DNA of 64,000 bases from Nonomuraea rubra (GCF_014207985.1 NZ_JACHMI010000001.1:2649001-2713000); one strand, 5' to 3'. Shown: positions 40,686 to 51,615, numbered from the stretch's first letter. Translations and numbers: made by a program. The notes: generated from the sequence alone by a model not told the origin.

Positions 40686-41642
40686 CTAGGGCGTGCGGCG
40701 GAAGGTGTGGCGGTAGGCCAGCGGCGGCACGCCGACGGCCGCGTGCAGGTGCTGGCGCAGCGAGACCGCCGTGCCGAACCCCGCCCGCCTGGCCACCTCC
40801 TCCACGCCGAGGTCCGTCGTCTCCAGCAGGTGCCTGGCGTGCTGCACGCGCTGGCCGTTCAGCCACCGGGCCGGGCTCTGGCCGGTCTCCTCGCGGAAGC
40901 GCCTGGTGAACGTGCGCACGCTCATCCTGGCGTGCCCGGCCAGCGCGTTCAGGTCGAGCGGGGCGTCGAGGTGGGCGAGCATCCAGTCGCGGGTGGCCGC
41001 CGTGCCGCCGCCCAGGCTCAGCGGGAGGGGCCGGTCGATGTACTGGGCCTGGCCGCCGTCCCGCCACGGCGGCATGACGCAGCGCCTGGCCGCCCGGTTG
41101 GCCACCTCGCTGCCGTGGTCGCGCCTGATCACGTGCAGGCACAGGTCCAGGCCGGCGGCCACGCCCGCCGAGGTCAGCACGTCTCCGTCGTCCACGAACA
41201 GGACGTCCGGGTCCAGCTTGACCTGCGGGAACAGCTCGGCGAAGCGGCCCGCCTCGCGCCAGTGCGTGGTGGCGGGGCGGCCGTCGAGCAGGCCCGCCGC
41301 CGCCAGCACGAACGAGCCCGTGCAGATCGACATCGTCCGCGGCCGTCCCTGCAGGGCCGCGCGCAGCGTGTCCTTGATCGTGCCGTCCTTCAGCGCCCGG
41401 CCCGCGTGGATGCCGGGCACCACGACGGTGTCGGCGCTGTCGAGCACGTCGAGGTCGTGGTCGGGCAGCACGGTGTAGCCCGCGCTGCACCGCACCGGCA
41501 TGCGGCCCTCCGAGCAGGTCACCACCTCGTACAGCTTCTCGCCGGACGGGGTCTCCGCCGCCCAGAACACCTGGCCCGGCACGCCGAGGTCGATCGGGGC
41601 GAAGTGGTTGAGCACCACGACGGCGACACGATGACGTTCCAT
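40686..41642 (-). CDS. GlxA-family transcriptional regulator (DJ-1/PfpI plus AraC HTH), copy 2
   Basis: A 318-residue regulator of the same architecture as the one at 31037: a DJ-1/PfpI-like sensor domain (VVVPGIHAGRALKDG, SICTGSFVLAAAGLLDGRPATTHW) and an AraC-type HTH pair (LAGHARMSVRTFTRRFREETGQSPARWLNG). The two proteins share long identical blocks and are paralogues or members of one subfamily. ATG 41642 is used; an upstream ATG at 41660 is possible. It is divergent from the MFS transporter with 71 bases between starts, which makes that transporter its probable target. Confidence 0.9.
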   Translation of the reverse strand: MERHRVAVVVLNHFAPIDLGVPGQVFWAAETPSGEKLYEVVTCSEGRMPVRCSAGYTVLPDHDLDVLDSADTVVVPGIHAGRALKDGTIKDTLRAALQGRPRTMSICTGSFVLAAAGLLDGRPATTHWREAGRFAELFPQVKLDPDVLFVDDGDVLTSAGVAAGLDLCLHVIRRDHGSEVANRAARRCVMPPWRDGGQAQYIDRPLPLSLGGGTAATRDWMLAHLDAPLDLNALAGHARMSVRTFTRRFREETGQSPARWLNGQRVQHARHLLETTDLGVEEVARRAGFGTAVSLRQHLHAAVGVPPLAYRHTFRRTP

Positions 41643-41713
41643 GGCCGGATTCTTGCACATATTGGCTTTCCGGCCACTCGTAGCTCTGTAAGGGGATAAA
41701 TCAGGATTGGCGC

Positions 41714-42979
41714 ATGACAGTGAGCACCAACTCGCCCACCCGTCGCGGGCTGCACCGGGCCTGGTACGTCGCGGCCGTCGCGTTCGTGGCGATCCTGGGG
41801 TCGGCCGGCTTCCGCGCCACCCCCGGCGTGCTGATCACGCCGCTGCAGGAGGAGTTCGGCTGGTCGGCCGGCACCATCTCGCTGGCCGTCTCCGTCAACC
41901 TGGTGCTCTACGGCCTGACCGCCCCCTTCGCCGCCGCCCTCATGGACCGCTTCGGCATGCGCCGCGTGGTGGCCATCGCGCTGCTGCTGATCGCGGCGGG
42001 CAGCGGGCTGACGGTGCTCATGACGGCGAGCTGGCAGCTCCTGCTCTGCTGGGGCGTGCTGGTCGGGCTCGGCACGGGGTCGATGGCGCTGGTGTTCGCG
42101 GCGACGGTGGTGGACCGCTGGTTCGTACGCCACCGCGGCCTGGTGACCGGCGTGCTCACCGCCGCCGGGGCGACCGGGCAGCTCGTGTTCCTGCCGGTGC
42201 TCGCCCAGCTCGCGCAGGGGCCGGGGTGGCGCTTCGCCTCGCTGACCGTGGCCGTGGCGGCGCTGGCCGTGGTGCCGTTCGTGTGGTGGCTGCTGCGCGA
42301 CCGCCCCGAGGACGTGGGCACGACGGCGCTCGGCGCGCCGCCCGGCGAGGTGCGTACCGAGCCCGCCAGGACGAACGCGGCGCTGCGGGCCGTCACCGTG
42401 CTCGCCTCGGCGGCGCGGACCCGGCCCTTCTGGCTGCTCGCGGGCGGCTTCGCGATCTGCGGGGCCAGCACGAACGGCCTGGTCGGCACCCACTTCATCC
42501 CCGCCGCCCACGACCACGGCATGGCCGAGCCCGTCGCCGCGGGCCTGCTGGCGATCATCGGCATCTTCGACATCGCGGGCACGATCGCCTCGGGCTGGCT
42601 CAGCGACAAGATCGACCCCAAGGTGCTGCTCGGCGTCTACTACGGCCTGCGCGGGCTGTCGCTGATGGTGCTGCCCGGCCTGTTCGCGGCCACGACCGAG
42701 CCCAGCATGCTGATCTTCATCATCTTCTACGGCCTGGACTGGGTCGCGACGGTGCCGCCCACGGTGGCGCTCTGCCGGCGGATCTACGGGGCCGACGGGG
42801 CCGTGGTGTTCGGCTGGGTGTTCGGCTCGCACCAGGTCGGCGCCGCGTTCGCCGCCATCGGGGCCGGGCTCACCCGCGACCACCTGGGCGCCTACGACCT
42901 GGCCTGGTACGCCGCCGGCGCCCTGTGCCTCCTGGCCGCCGGCATGTCCCTGGCCATCGGGCATGCTAGGAATCGATGA
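41714..42979 (+). CDS. MFS transporter
   Basis: A 421-residue membrane protein with 12 predicted helices. The loop 2-3 motif is FAAALMDRFGMRRVV and a similar motif in the second half is SGWLSDKIDPKVLLGVYYGLRG. The pattern resembles oxalate/formate antiporter-like and monocarboxylate MFS members. The substrate is unknown. It is divergent from a GlxA-type regulator. Its last four bases (ATGA) overlap the start of the Pth2-like gene, so the two are probably co-translated. Confidence 0.88.
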   Translation: MTVSTNSPTRRGLHRAWYVAAVAFVAILGSAGFRATPGVLITPLQEEFGWSAGTISLAVSVNLVLYGLTAPFAAALMDRFGMRRVVAIALLLIAAGSGLTVLMTASWQLLLCWGVLVGLGTGSMALVFAATVVDRWFVRHRGLVTGVLTAAGATGQLVFLPVLAQLAQGPGWRFASLTVAVAALAVVPFVWWLLRDRPEDVGTTALGAPPGEVRTEPARTNAALRAVTVLASAARTRPFWLLAGGFAICGASTNGLVGTHFIPAAHDHGMAEPVAAGLLAIIGIFDIAGTIASGWLSDKIDPKVLLGVYYGLRGLSLMVLPGLFAATTEPSMLIFIIFYGLDWVATVPPTVALCRRIYGADGAVVFGWVFGSHQVGAAFAAIGAGLTRDHLGAYDLAWYAAGALCLLAAGMSLAIGHARNR

Positions 42980-43635
42980 ACGACGAGCTTTATGTCCTGC
43001 CCCTGGTCGTGCGGATCGAGCGGGCCACCCCTCCCGAGCGCACCGACGCCCTGGAGGCGGCCGCCATGGCCGTGCTGACCCTGCTGGACGATCCGGGCGA
43101 GTTCGCGGAGGAGCTGCGCGCCTGGCAGTCCACCGGGAAGATCCGCAAGGTCGTGCGCAGGGCCAGGGGCGCCGAGTGGCGCCGGGCCGTGGCGCTGCCC
43201 GGCCGTACGATCGAGCACCGCACCGCCGAGGTGCGCGTGCACCCGCCCGTGCCCCTCGACGACTGGCCGCGCGACCTGGCCCGCCTCCAGGTGTCGGGCA
43301 CCGAGCTGACCGACCCCGCCCCGCCCGGGCCCGCCGGGCCGCCGGTCCTGTGGGCCAACCCGGCGCTGGAGATGTCGGCGGGCAAGGCCATGGCGCAGGC
43401 CGGGCACGCCGCCCAGCTCGCCTGGTGGGCCAGCGACCCGGGGGAGCGGGCGGCCTGGCGGGAGCGGGGGCTGGCGGTGTCGGTGCGCACGGCCGCCTCC
43501 CAGGGCGGCTTCGAGGCCATGGTGGCGGCTGGGCTGCCCGTGGTGCGCGACGCGGGGTTCACCGAGATCGAGCCGGGCTCGTGCACGTTCGTGGCCGACG
43601 CGCCCTGGCTGGCCGGCCGCGTCGCCAGACCCTGA
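42976..43635 (+). CDS. Pth2-type peptidyl-tRNA hydrolase domain protein
   Basis: A 219-residue protein. The C-terminal 100 residues match archaeal/eukaryotic-type peptidyl-tRNA hydrolase 2, with the hallmark MSAGKAMAQAGHAAQLAW (K.AAQ..HA pattern), VRTAASQGGFEAMVAAGLPVVRDAGFTEIEPGS. The N-terminal 110 residues (YVLPLVVRIERATPPER, AWQSTGKIRKVVRRARGAEWRR) are an unassigned extension. Pth2 recycles peptidyl-tRNA. Bacteria normally use Pth1, so this may be an accessory enzyme. Its start overlaps the MFS stop. Confidence 0.82.
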   Translation: MNDELYVLPLVVRIERATPPERTDALEAAAMAVLTLLDDPGEFAEELRAWQSTGKIRKVVRRARGAEWRRAVALPGRTIEHRTAEVRVHPPVPLDDWPRDLARLQVSGTELTDPAPPGPAGPPVLWANPALEMSAGKAMAQAGHAAQLAWWASDPGERAAWRERGLAVSVRTAASQGGFEAMVAAGLPVVRDAGFTEIEPGSCTFVADAPWLAGRVARP

Positions 43636-43675
43636 ACGCGCCCGCGTCGGGTCGCTAGACCTTGAACACGTCCGC
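43621..43675. repeat. Near-identical 25-bp direct repeat across convergent gene ends
   Basis: GTCGCCAGACC... (43621-43645) and GTCGCTAGACC... (43651-43675) agree at 21 of 25 positions, with only transitions, offset by 30 bases. One copy holds the Pth2-like stop codon, the other the stop of the DUF3616 gene on the opposite strand. Confidence 0.7.
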
Positions 43676-44626
43676 GAGGACGCCGCCCGCCGGGGTGATC
43701 CTGGCGGGCGACGGGCTGTCGTAGACCACGATGAGCCGGCCGTCCGACAGGCGGGCCAGCCCTTCGGGGTGGTCGCAGCCCACGCCGTACGGCAGCTCCA
43801 GCACGGTCTCCAGCTCGTCGGCCGGTACGACGCCCTGGCGCCTGCCGCCGGGCCGCCAGCGCACCACCCGCACGGGGCCGTCGAGGTCCATGGTGGGCCC
43901 GGCCAGGAGCAGCAGCGCGTTCCCGTCCGGGCACATGTCCCGCACCCCGAGCCCGCCCAGGTTCAGGAAGTGCTTGCGGTACGGCTCGCTCAGCCGCAGC
44001 CGCCCCTTGCCCGCGTCCTCGACGCGCAGCTCCAGCACCACGGCCCAGCCGCGCAGGACGGGGCCGCGCAGCCCTACATAGACGTGCTCCGGCGTGACCG
44101 CGATGCCCTCGACGTCGAACCCGTTGTCCTTGCCCGGCAGGGCCAGGAACGGCGCGAGGTGTGGATCGTTGCGCAGGTGCGCGGTGAGGCTCTGGGAGCC
44201 CGACAGGACCGAGCCCCGCTGGGGCAGCTCGGTGCGCGGGTCCAGGGGGAGCCGGGCCAGGATGAAGCGGTTCTCCTCCCTGATCACCGTGGCCAGCCGC
44301 TCGGCGCCCTTCTCCGGGTCCTTGGACTTGACCTTCCTGCGCTTCAGGCTGTGCGAGCCGACCAGCCAGAGGTACCCGTTCGCCCGGGCCAGGCCCTCGA
44401 TGTCCGCCTCGTCCTGCGGCCCGGCGGGCAGGGCGATGTAGTCGGCCAGCATGAAGGTGCGCTGGTCGCCGTAGTGGTCACCGGTCCACGTCAGATGCTC
44501 GAAGGAGGCGGTCTCGTCGCCGGCCACCCAGAGGCCGGTGGAGCTCTGCCGGAGGGCAGAGAGATTCGTGTGCGTCTGGGACGCCCGCGAGGCGTGGTCG
44601 AATCGCAGCTCAACCTGTTCCACCAC
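43655..44626 (-). CDS. DUF3616 protein
   Basis: A 323-residue soluble protein with a repeated beta pattern, likely a propeller. It has LSALRQSSTGLWVAGDETASFEHLTW, DIEGLARANGYLWLVGSHSLKRRK, GFDVEGIAVTPEHVYVGLRGPVLRGWAVVLEL and GCDHPEGLARLSDGRLIVVYDSPSPAR, all characteristic of DUF3616. No biochemical function is established. The start GTG 44626 opens just before the first strand. It diverges from the membrane protein gene at 44725. Confidence 0.8.
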   Translation of the reverse strand: MVEQVELRFDHASRASQTHTNLSALRQSSTGLWVAGDETASFEHLTWTGDHYGDQRTFMLADYIALPAGPQDEADIEGLARANGYLWLVGSHSLKRRKVKSKDPEKGAERLATVIREENRFILARLPLDPRTELPQRGSVLSGSQSLTAHLRNDPHLAPFLALPGKDNGFDVEGIAVTPEHVYVGLRGPVLRGWAVVLELRVEDAGKGRLRLSEPYRKHFLNLGGLGVRDMCPDGNALLLLAGPTMDLDGPVRVVRWRPGGRRQGVVPADELETVLELPYGVGCDHPEGLARLSDGRLIVVYDSPSPARITPAGGVLADVFKV

Positions 44627-44724
44627 GCCATGATTGCACTTCGGTAGCTTCCGGGGCGCAATGGCGGGATTTGTCGTACGCTCCCGTCGTGCTCCATGGG
44701 GAAGATGAGATCAAGGGTTCCCGA

Positions 44725-45558
44725 GTGAGAACGGCCGCAAGGCGTGGGGTCCCGACTTCTCCGCCCAAACGCTCCCGCATCGGTGACATCCGCATGCGGG
44801 TGGTGTACCGGGGGCTGGCCGTGGCCGCCGCCGTCGCCGCGGTCGTCGCCGTGGCGGTGGTCGTGGTGCTCCCGCCGGAGCCGGACGAGGTCGTGGCGGG
44901 GCCGGTAACCGCGCCGCCGGCCGCGCCGCCCTCGTCCGGCTCCGCGCCTCCCGCCACCCCCGCGGCGGCGTCGTCCTCCGCCCCGAGGGGGACGCCGAGC
45001 CCCGGCGCCTCTCTGGCACCCGGCTACACGGCCATGGAGGCCCTGTACGCCGACCCGCGCGTCCCCAGGCTCACCCGCGCGGTGAAGCGCATGGCCCCCC
45101 TCTCCCCGGGCAAGCGCTTCGTCAAGGACCCGCGGACGGGACTGGCCGTGGTGAGGCTGCCGGGGCCGTGGAAGTCGTACGGGGCGGCGCCGTTCACCAC
45201 CAAGCAGGTGCTGCCCAAGCAGCGCGGCACGAGCCTGCGCGGCATGTTCGTCACCTGCCCGCTGCCGATCATGGAGCAGGACTCGCCGCGCGACACGGCC
45301 CTGCTGGCCGCCCGCTGGACGCTCAACCACCACCCCAAGGGCTCCCGGATCACGTGGCTGGCCTCGCAGCCGGTCGGGCGCGGCTGGATGCTCGTCTACC
45401 GCGTCACCTACGGCAAGCGCACCTCGCGCGCCGCGGTCGTGGTGGTGGACGGGGGAATGAGCAAACCGGGTCTGGCGTTCGTAACAGTGCCTGACTCGCA
45501 GCGCAAGCAGTGGCGTGATATCGGCCGCGTGGCCTCAGGGGTGCGTGTTCTAGGCTAG
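44725..45558 (+). CDS. Single-pass membrane or exported protein of unknown function
   Basis: A 277-residue protein. It has a basic N terminus, one transmembrane or uncleaved signal segment (about residues 28-50, [20 protein letters not shown]), a Pro/Ala/Ser-rich linker (about 55-95) and a soluble C-terminal domain with [29 protein letters not shown] and [24 protein letters not shown] recognise no family. GTG 44725 has AAGGG upstream; TTG 44671 and an internal ATG near 44794 are alternatives. It is 37 bases upstream of the ftsH gene and may share its transcript. Confidence 0.7.
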   Translation: MRTAARRGVPTSPPKRSRIGDIRMRVVYRGLAVAAAVAAVVAVAVVVVLPPEPDEVVAGPVTAPPAAPPSSGSAPPATPAAASSSAPRGTPSPGASLAPGYTAMEALYADPRVPRLTRAVKRMAPLSPGKRFVKDPRTGLAVVRLPGPWKSYGAAPFTTKQVLPKQRGTSLRGMFVTCPLPIMEQDSPRDTALLAARWTLNHHPKGSRITWLASQPVGRGWMLVYRVTYGKRTSRAAVVVVDGGMSKPGLAFVTVPDSQRKQWRDIGRVASGVRVLG

Positions 45559-45595
45559 AAAGATCATAAATGCGGCGATATTGGGGAGTGACGCC

Positions 45596-47548
<1,953 letters not shown>

Positions 47549-47617
47549 GGCAATTCGGACGTTCTTCCGGGCCCGGCGAGGGCAGGTCACCCGAGACAGA
47601 CTGATCGGGGGACCGTC

Positions 47618-48229
47618 GTGACACTTTATGACGAGCTTCTCGCCGGACTCGGAGACCAAGGAGTGGAACAGATCGCCGGCATGCTCGGCACGGACACGCT
47701 GACCGCCCGCAAGGTCATCGAGGCCGTGTCGGGCACCATCGTCGGCGGCATGGCCCGCAACGCCACTCATCCGGAGGGCGCCGACGCCCTGCGCGGAGCC
47801 CTGGACGACCACATGGACGCCGACCCGTTCAACGGCGACGTGGCCTCGCTGACCCGCGACGGGCACAGCATCCTCGGCCACGTGCTGGGCGGGCAGGGCA
47901 CGGAGCAGGCGGCGGCGCAGCTCTCGCAGCTCGCCGGGGTCAACTCCGCGACCATCATGAAGCTGCTGCCGCTCATCGCACCCATGATCATGTCGCTGCT
48001 GGCCAACCGGGCCGCCAGCCGCGACATGGACGCCGGCGCCGTGGCCGACGACCTGAACCGCGAGGAGTCGGCCATCCCCGGCGGGCTCGGGGAGCTGCTC
48101 GGGACCCTGCTGGGCGGCATCTTCGGCGGCACGGCGGTGCCGAAGCAGGCGGGGCCCTACGACCCGTACCACGATCCGATGCGCAGCGAGCGGCAGGTGG
48201 CCCCGGGCAGGTCGAACCCCGACTGGTGA
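47618..48229 (+). CDS. DUF937 protein
   Basis: A 203-residue Ala/Gly/Leu-rich protein. It has DELLAGLGDQGVEQIAGMLGTD, IVGGMARNATHPEGADALRGALDDH, HVLGGQGTEQAAAQLSQLAG and LLPLIAPMIMSLLANR, matching DUF937 (YidB-like). Structural family members are helical, and function is unknown. The C terminus (about 165-203) is Gly/Pro/Arg-rich and probably disordered. The start GTG 47618 has GGGGGACC upstream. It stands between ftsH and maf with the same orientation and short gaps (69 and 10 bases). Confidence 0.82.
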   Translation: MTLYDELLAGLGDQGVEQIAGMLGTDTLTARKVIEAVSGTIVGGMARNATHPEGADALRGALDDHMDADPFNGDVASLTRDGHSILGHVLGGQGTEQAAAQLSQLAGVNSATIMKLLPLIAPMIMSLLANRAASRDMDAGAVADDLNREESAIPGGLGELLGTLLGGIFGGTAVPKQAGPYDPYHDPMRSERQVAPGRSNPDW

Positions 48230-48239
48230 CCGGTAGGCT

Positions 48240-48827
48240 GTGCCAGTGATCGTCTTGGCCTCTGCTTCCCCCGCCCGCCTCGCCCTGCTGCGCAGCGCGG
48301 GTCTCGACCCGAAAGTGATCGTCAGCGGGGTCGACGAGGACGCCTACTCCGCCCACTCGCCGGCCGCGCTCAGCAAGGTGCTGGCCACGGCCAAGGCCGA
48401 GGCGGTCGCGAGCGGGCTCGAAGAGGGGCTGGTCATCGGCTGCGACTCGATCCTGGAGCTCGACGGGCGCCCGTACGGCAAGCCCGCCACCCGCGAGGAG
48501 GCCGTCGAGCGCTGGCGCCTCATGCGGGGCCGCACGGGCCGCCTGGTCACCGGCCACTGCGTGATCGACGTGGCCGCCGGCCGCCAGGTGGCGGAGGTCG
48601 CCACCACCGTCGTGCGCTTCGGCCAGCCCTCCGAGGAGGAGATCGCCGCCTACGCCGGCACCGACGAGCCGCTCGGCCTGGCGGGGGCGTTCAGCATCGA
48701 GGGGCGCGGCGGCTGGTTCGTCGAGGGCATCGAGGGCGACCACGGCAACGTGCTGGGCATCTCGCTCCCGCTGGTGCGCGAGCTGTTCGCCGAGCTGGGC
48801 TACGCGGTCACATCGTTCTGGCGCTAG
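48240..48827 (+). CDS. maf: Maf-like nucleotide pyrophosphatase
   Basis: A 195-residue enzyme of the Maf/HAM1 fold that hydrolyses non-canonical or certain canonical NTPs to NMP and pyrophosphate, a house-cleaning function. Motifs are [37 protein letters not shown] and [14 protein letters not shown], with the catalytic Asp in the DS segment (GCDS). GTG 48240 or GTG 48246 starts the protein. It lies 10 bases after the DUF937 gene and 10 before the EI24 gene, so it is likely part of a short operon. Confidence 0.9.
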   Translation: MPVIVLASASPARLALLRSAGLDPKVIVSGVDEDAYSAHSPAALSKVLATAKAEAVASGLEEGLVIGCDSILELDGRPYGKPATREEAVERWRLMRGRTGRLVTGHCVIDVAAGRQVAEVATTVVRFGQPSEEEIAAYAGTDEPLGLAGAFSIEGRGGWFVEGIEGDHGNVLGISLPLVRELFAELGYAVTSFWR

Positions 48828-48837
48828 CCTGCCGGGC

Positions 48838-49572
48838 ATGCGATCAGTGCGCGACTTCACGGCCGGTGTCGGCTTCTTCTTCCAAGGGTTCGGATGGGTC
48901 GCCAGGAACACCCGGTGGTGGTTGTTCGGGCTGATCCCCGCGTTGATCGCGTTCGCGCTCTACGCCGGGGTGCTGATCTTTTTCGGGACGAACGCGTACA
49001 CCGTGGCCGAGTTCCTGACGCCGTTCGCCGACTCGTGGGGCTGGCGGGAGCTGTTCAGGACGCTGGTGGGCATCGCGCTGTTCGTCGGCGGGCTGGTGCT
49101 GGCGGTGCTGACGTTCGCGGCGCTGACGCTGGCCATCGGGGAGCCGTTCTACGAGAAGCTGTCGGCGGCGGCGGACCCGCTGGAGAGCGAGGAGGAGCAG
49201 CCGTGGTGGCGCACGCTGCCCCGGTCGATCCGTGACAGCCTGGTGACGCTCTTCTTCGTGCTGCTGTTCACGATCCCGCTGTTCTTCCTGGGGTTCGTGC
49301 CGGTGGTCGGGCAGACGGTGGTGCCGGTGCTGGGCGCCCTCGTGTCCGGATTTTTCCTGACAGTCGAGCTCACCACGCTCGCCCTCGAACGCCGCGGCCT
49401 GGCCCGCAAGCAGCGCTTCGCGCTGCTGCGCGCCAACAAGGCCAGTGCGCTGGGGTTCGGGGTGGCGGTGTTCCTGCTGTTCCTGGTGCCGTTCGTGGCC
49501 GTGATCGCCATGCCGGCCGCGGTGGCGGGGGCCGCCCTGCTCGTACGGACCCGGCTGGCCCCGGTCTCCTAA
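48838..49572 (+). CDS. EI24-domain (CysZ-like) membrane protein
   Basis: A 244-residue membrane protein with about 5-6 helices. It has the EI24/CysZ pattern GFFFQGFGWVARNTRWWLFGLIPALIAF, ALTLAIGEPFYEKLSAAAD and FLGFVPVVGQTVVPVLGALVSGFFLTVELTTLALERRGLARKQRF. CysZ imports sulfate in proteobacteria. Actinobacterial EI24 proteins have no proven substrate. ATG 48838 begins 10 bases after maf. It converges on the ECF41 sigma gene with 16 bases between stops. Confidence 0.87.
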   Translation: MRSVRDFTAGVGFFFQGFGWVARNTRWWLFGLIPALIAFALYAGVLIFFGTNAYTVAEFLTPFADSWGWRELFRTLVGIALFVGGLVLAVLTFAALTLAIGEPFYEKLSAAADPLESEEEQPWWRTLPRSIRDSLVTLFFVLLFTIPLFFLGFVPVVGQTVVPVLGALVSGFFLTVELTTLALERRGLARKQRFALLRANKASALGFGVAVFLLFLVPFVAVIAMPAAVAGAALLVRTRLAPVS

Positions 49573-49588
49573 CCCTCTCCGGAACGGC

Positions 49589-50518
49589 TCACAGGTCCTC
49601 GGGCCGTCGGCGGGCCCGGTTCGTCTCGCGGACGACCGTCCAGGCGTCCGCGACCGGCCCCAGATGCCCGAGCTTGTCGGGATTGATCACCGCACGGATC
49701 GTCTGGACCTGCCCATCGAGGATGTCGAGCGCCAGGATGTTGACGACCCTGCCGTCCCGGTCGCGGAAGATCGCGCCGGGCTGGCCGTTCAGCTCGTGGG
49801 TCTCCACGACGCCGCCGATCCGTACGAACGGCGTGACGAACGAGGCCAGCACGCGGGCCACGTGCTCGGCGCCGAACACCCCCTTGCCCCACAGCGGCGC
49901 CTTGCCCCCGCTGTCGCCGACCATCTGAACGTCGGCGGCCAGCAGCTCCCGCAGCCCGTCCACGTCCCCTTCCCTGAAGGCGTCGAAGAAGCGTTCGGCG
50001 AGTGCCTTCCGTTCCCGGCGATCCGCCTCGAACCGGGCGCGGCCCGCGTCCATGTGGCGGCGCGCCCGCACCGCGAGCTGGCGGCACGCCGCCTCCGAGC
50101 GTCCCACCGCTGACGCCACCTCGCCGAACCCGAACCCGAACACCTCGCGCAGCACGAACACCGCGCGTTCGAGCGGGCTGAGCCGCTCCAGCAGCAACAG
50201 GGCCGCCATCGACACCGAGTCGGCCAGTTCCGCGGACCGCTCCGGATCCTCGTACGGGTCGTCGAGCAGCGGCTCGGGGAACCACTGCCCGGCATACTCC
50301 TCCCGCCGGACGCGGGCCGAGCGCAGCACGTCGATCGCGATCCTGGACACCGTGGCCGCCAGGAACCCCTTGGCCGACGCGGGCTGCGCCGGGAAGGACT
50401 CGTAGCGCAGCCAGGTCTCCTGCACCGCGTCCTCGGCCTCGCTCACGCTGCCGAGAATCCGGTAGGCGATCGAGAACAGCAACGGCCGCAGCTCCTCGAA
50501 CTCCTCGGCCCGGCTCAC
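49589..50518 (-). CDS. ECF41-family RNA polymerase sigma factor with SnoaL-like C-terminal domain
   Basis: A 309-residue factor. Sigma-2 spans LRPLLFSIAYRILGSVSEAEDAVQETWLR. The linker motif WFPEPL is present, and sigma-4 spans LSPLERAVFVLREVFGFGFGEVASAVG. A SnoaL-like regulatory domain follows, with GDSGGKAPLW and the ECF41 hallmark NPDKL in INPDKLGHLGPV. In this class the C-terminal domain acts in place of an anti-sigma factor. GTG 50518 has GAGGAGGAGC upstream. The divergent SDR gene carries a matching promoter and is its likely target. Confidence 0.93.
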   Translation of the reverse strand: MSRAEEFEELRPLLFSIAYRILGSVSEAEDAVQETWLRYESFPAQPASAKGFLAATVSRIAIDVLRSARVRREEYAGQWFPEPLLDDPYEDPERSAELADSVSMAALLLLERLSPLERAVFVLREVFGFGFGEVASAVGRSEAACRQLAVRARRHMDAGRARFEADRRERKALAERFFDAFREGDVDGLRELLAADVQMVGDSGGKAPLWGKGVFGAEHVARVLASFVTPFVRIGGVVETHELNGQPGAIFRDRDGRVVNILALDILDGQVQTIRAVINPDKLGHLGPVADAWTVVRETNRARRRPEDL

Positions 50519-50605
50519 GCCCGCTCCTCCTCGGCATCGTGGAAACCTCCGCGCACCCGCATGACCGTCACCCTTCCGACGTACGTTCCTGTGTCCGTTA
50601 CCCGA

Positions 50606-50632
50606 GACGAGACAGCGGGGTCGTCTGTGACA
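50606..50632 (-). promoter_or_regulatory. ECF41-type promoter of the sigma factor gene (TGTCACA-n16-CGTC)
   Basis: TGTCACA at 50626-50632 and CGTC at 50606-50609 on the minus strand, 16 bases apart, 87 bases before the sigma gene start. It implies positive autoregulation. Confidence 0.75.
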
Positions 50633-50656
50633 CGGCCCTCCGGCTCGTTCAGCCGA

Positions 50657-50684
50657 TGTCACAGAACGGCAGGGCTGTCTCGTC
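50657..50684 (+). promoter_or_regulatory. ECF41-type promoter of the SDR gene (TGTCACA-n17-CGTC)
   Basis: TGTCACA at 50657-50663 and CGTC at 50681-50684, 17 bases apart, 37 bases before GTG 50722. It diverges from the sigma gene promoter, with 24 bases between the two -35 elements. Confidence 0.78.
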
Positions 50685-50721
50685 CCGGGGGAGACCGACT
50701 CTCACTGACAGGAGCTTGATC

Positions 50722-51489
50722 GTGAACGAGCACTCCGCACACCGGACCGTGGTGTTGATCACCGGAGCGAACAAGGGCATCGGCCGCGCGGCCGCCGAGC
50801 AACTGGCCGCGCTGGGCATGACCGTCCTGATGGGCGCCAGAGATCCGCGGCGCGGTGAGGAGGCCGCCGCGGCCGTGCGGGCCGCGGGCGGCGACGCCCA
50901 CGCGCTCACCCTGGACGTCACCGACGCGGCCACCATCGCGGACGCCGCCAAGTGGATCGAGGAACGCTTCGGCCACCTGGACGTGCTGGTCAACAACGCC
51001 GCCATCACCGGCTCCGGGCAGGTCTCGCCCCAGGACGCCGTCGACCAGATCCCCAGCACCGTCGACCTCGACATGGTCAGGGCGGTGTTCGAGACCAACG
51101 TCTTCGGGGTGATCGCGCTGACCAACGCCATGCTCCCGCTGCTGCGCCGCTCATCCGCGCCCCGCATCGTCAACGTCAGCAGCGGCGGCGGCTCCCTGGC
51201 CATCTCCGCCAACCCGGAGGGCCCGCTGACGGACCTGCCGGCGTCGGCCGCGTACTCGCCCTCCAAGACGGCGCTGAACGCTCTGACCGTGCAGTATGCC
51301 AACGAGCTGCGCAAGGACGGTGTCCTCGTCAACGCCGCCGCTCCCGGTTATGTCGCCACGGACATCAACAACCACAGTGGTTTCCTCACTCCTGCTCAGG
51401 GGGCTGCGGTGCTCGTGCAGCTCGCCACGCTGGACGCGGAGGGGCCTACCGGTGGCTTCTTCAGCGCCGAGGGGCCGGTGCCGTGGTGA
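50722..51489 (+). CDS. Short-chain dehydrogenase/reductase under ECF41 control
   Basis: A 255-residue classical SDR. It has the cofactor motif TGANKGIG, LVNNAAI (NNAG-type), the catalytic Ser in VNVSSGGGS, and Tyr/Lys in AYSPSKTALN. The short GANKGIGRAAAEQLAALG start and LVNAAAPGYVATDIN resemble carbonyl reductase-like enzymes. The cofactor is probably NADP(H). GTG 50722 has AGGAG 8 bases upstream. ECF41 genes are typically adjacent to an oxidoreductase, epimerase or carboxymuconolactone decarboxylase gene, and this is such a target. Confidence 0.92.
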   Translation: MNEHSAHRTVVLITGANKGIGRAAAEQLAALGMTVLMGARDPRRGEEAAAAVRAAGGDAHALTLDVTDAATIADAAKWIEERFGHLDVLVNNAAITGSGQVSPQDAVDQIPSTVDLDMVRAVFETNVFGVIALTNAMLPLLRRSSAPRIVNVSSGGGSLAISANPEGPLTDLPASAAYSPSKTALNALTVQYANELRKDGVLVNAAAPGYVATDINNHSGFLTPAQGAAVLVQLATLDAEGPTGGFFSAEGPVPW

Positions 51490-51545
51490 TCGGGCCCGCT
51501 CATCTGAGCGGTCCTGCCAGTATTTCCTGACCTGGGGCGTGGCCC

Positions 51546-51615
51546 GTGCCCGCCTGCATCCTGCATCTGTGGCCGTGCCCGCCTGCATCCTGCATCTGTG
51601 GCCGTGCCCGCCTGC
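51546..51615. repeat. 29-bp tandem repeat, about 2.4 copies
   Basis: A 29-base unit starting GTGCCCGCCTGCATCCTGCA and ending TGTGGCC occurs at 51546-51574 and 51575-51603 without mismatch, then partly at 51604-51615. Each unit contains a doubled GCATC. It follows the SDR stop and leads into a hairpin. Confidence 0.85.
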
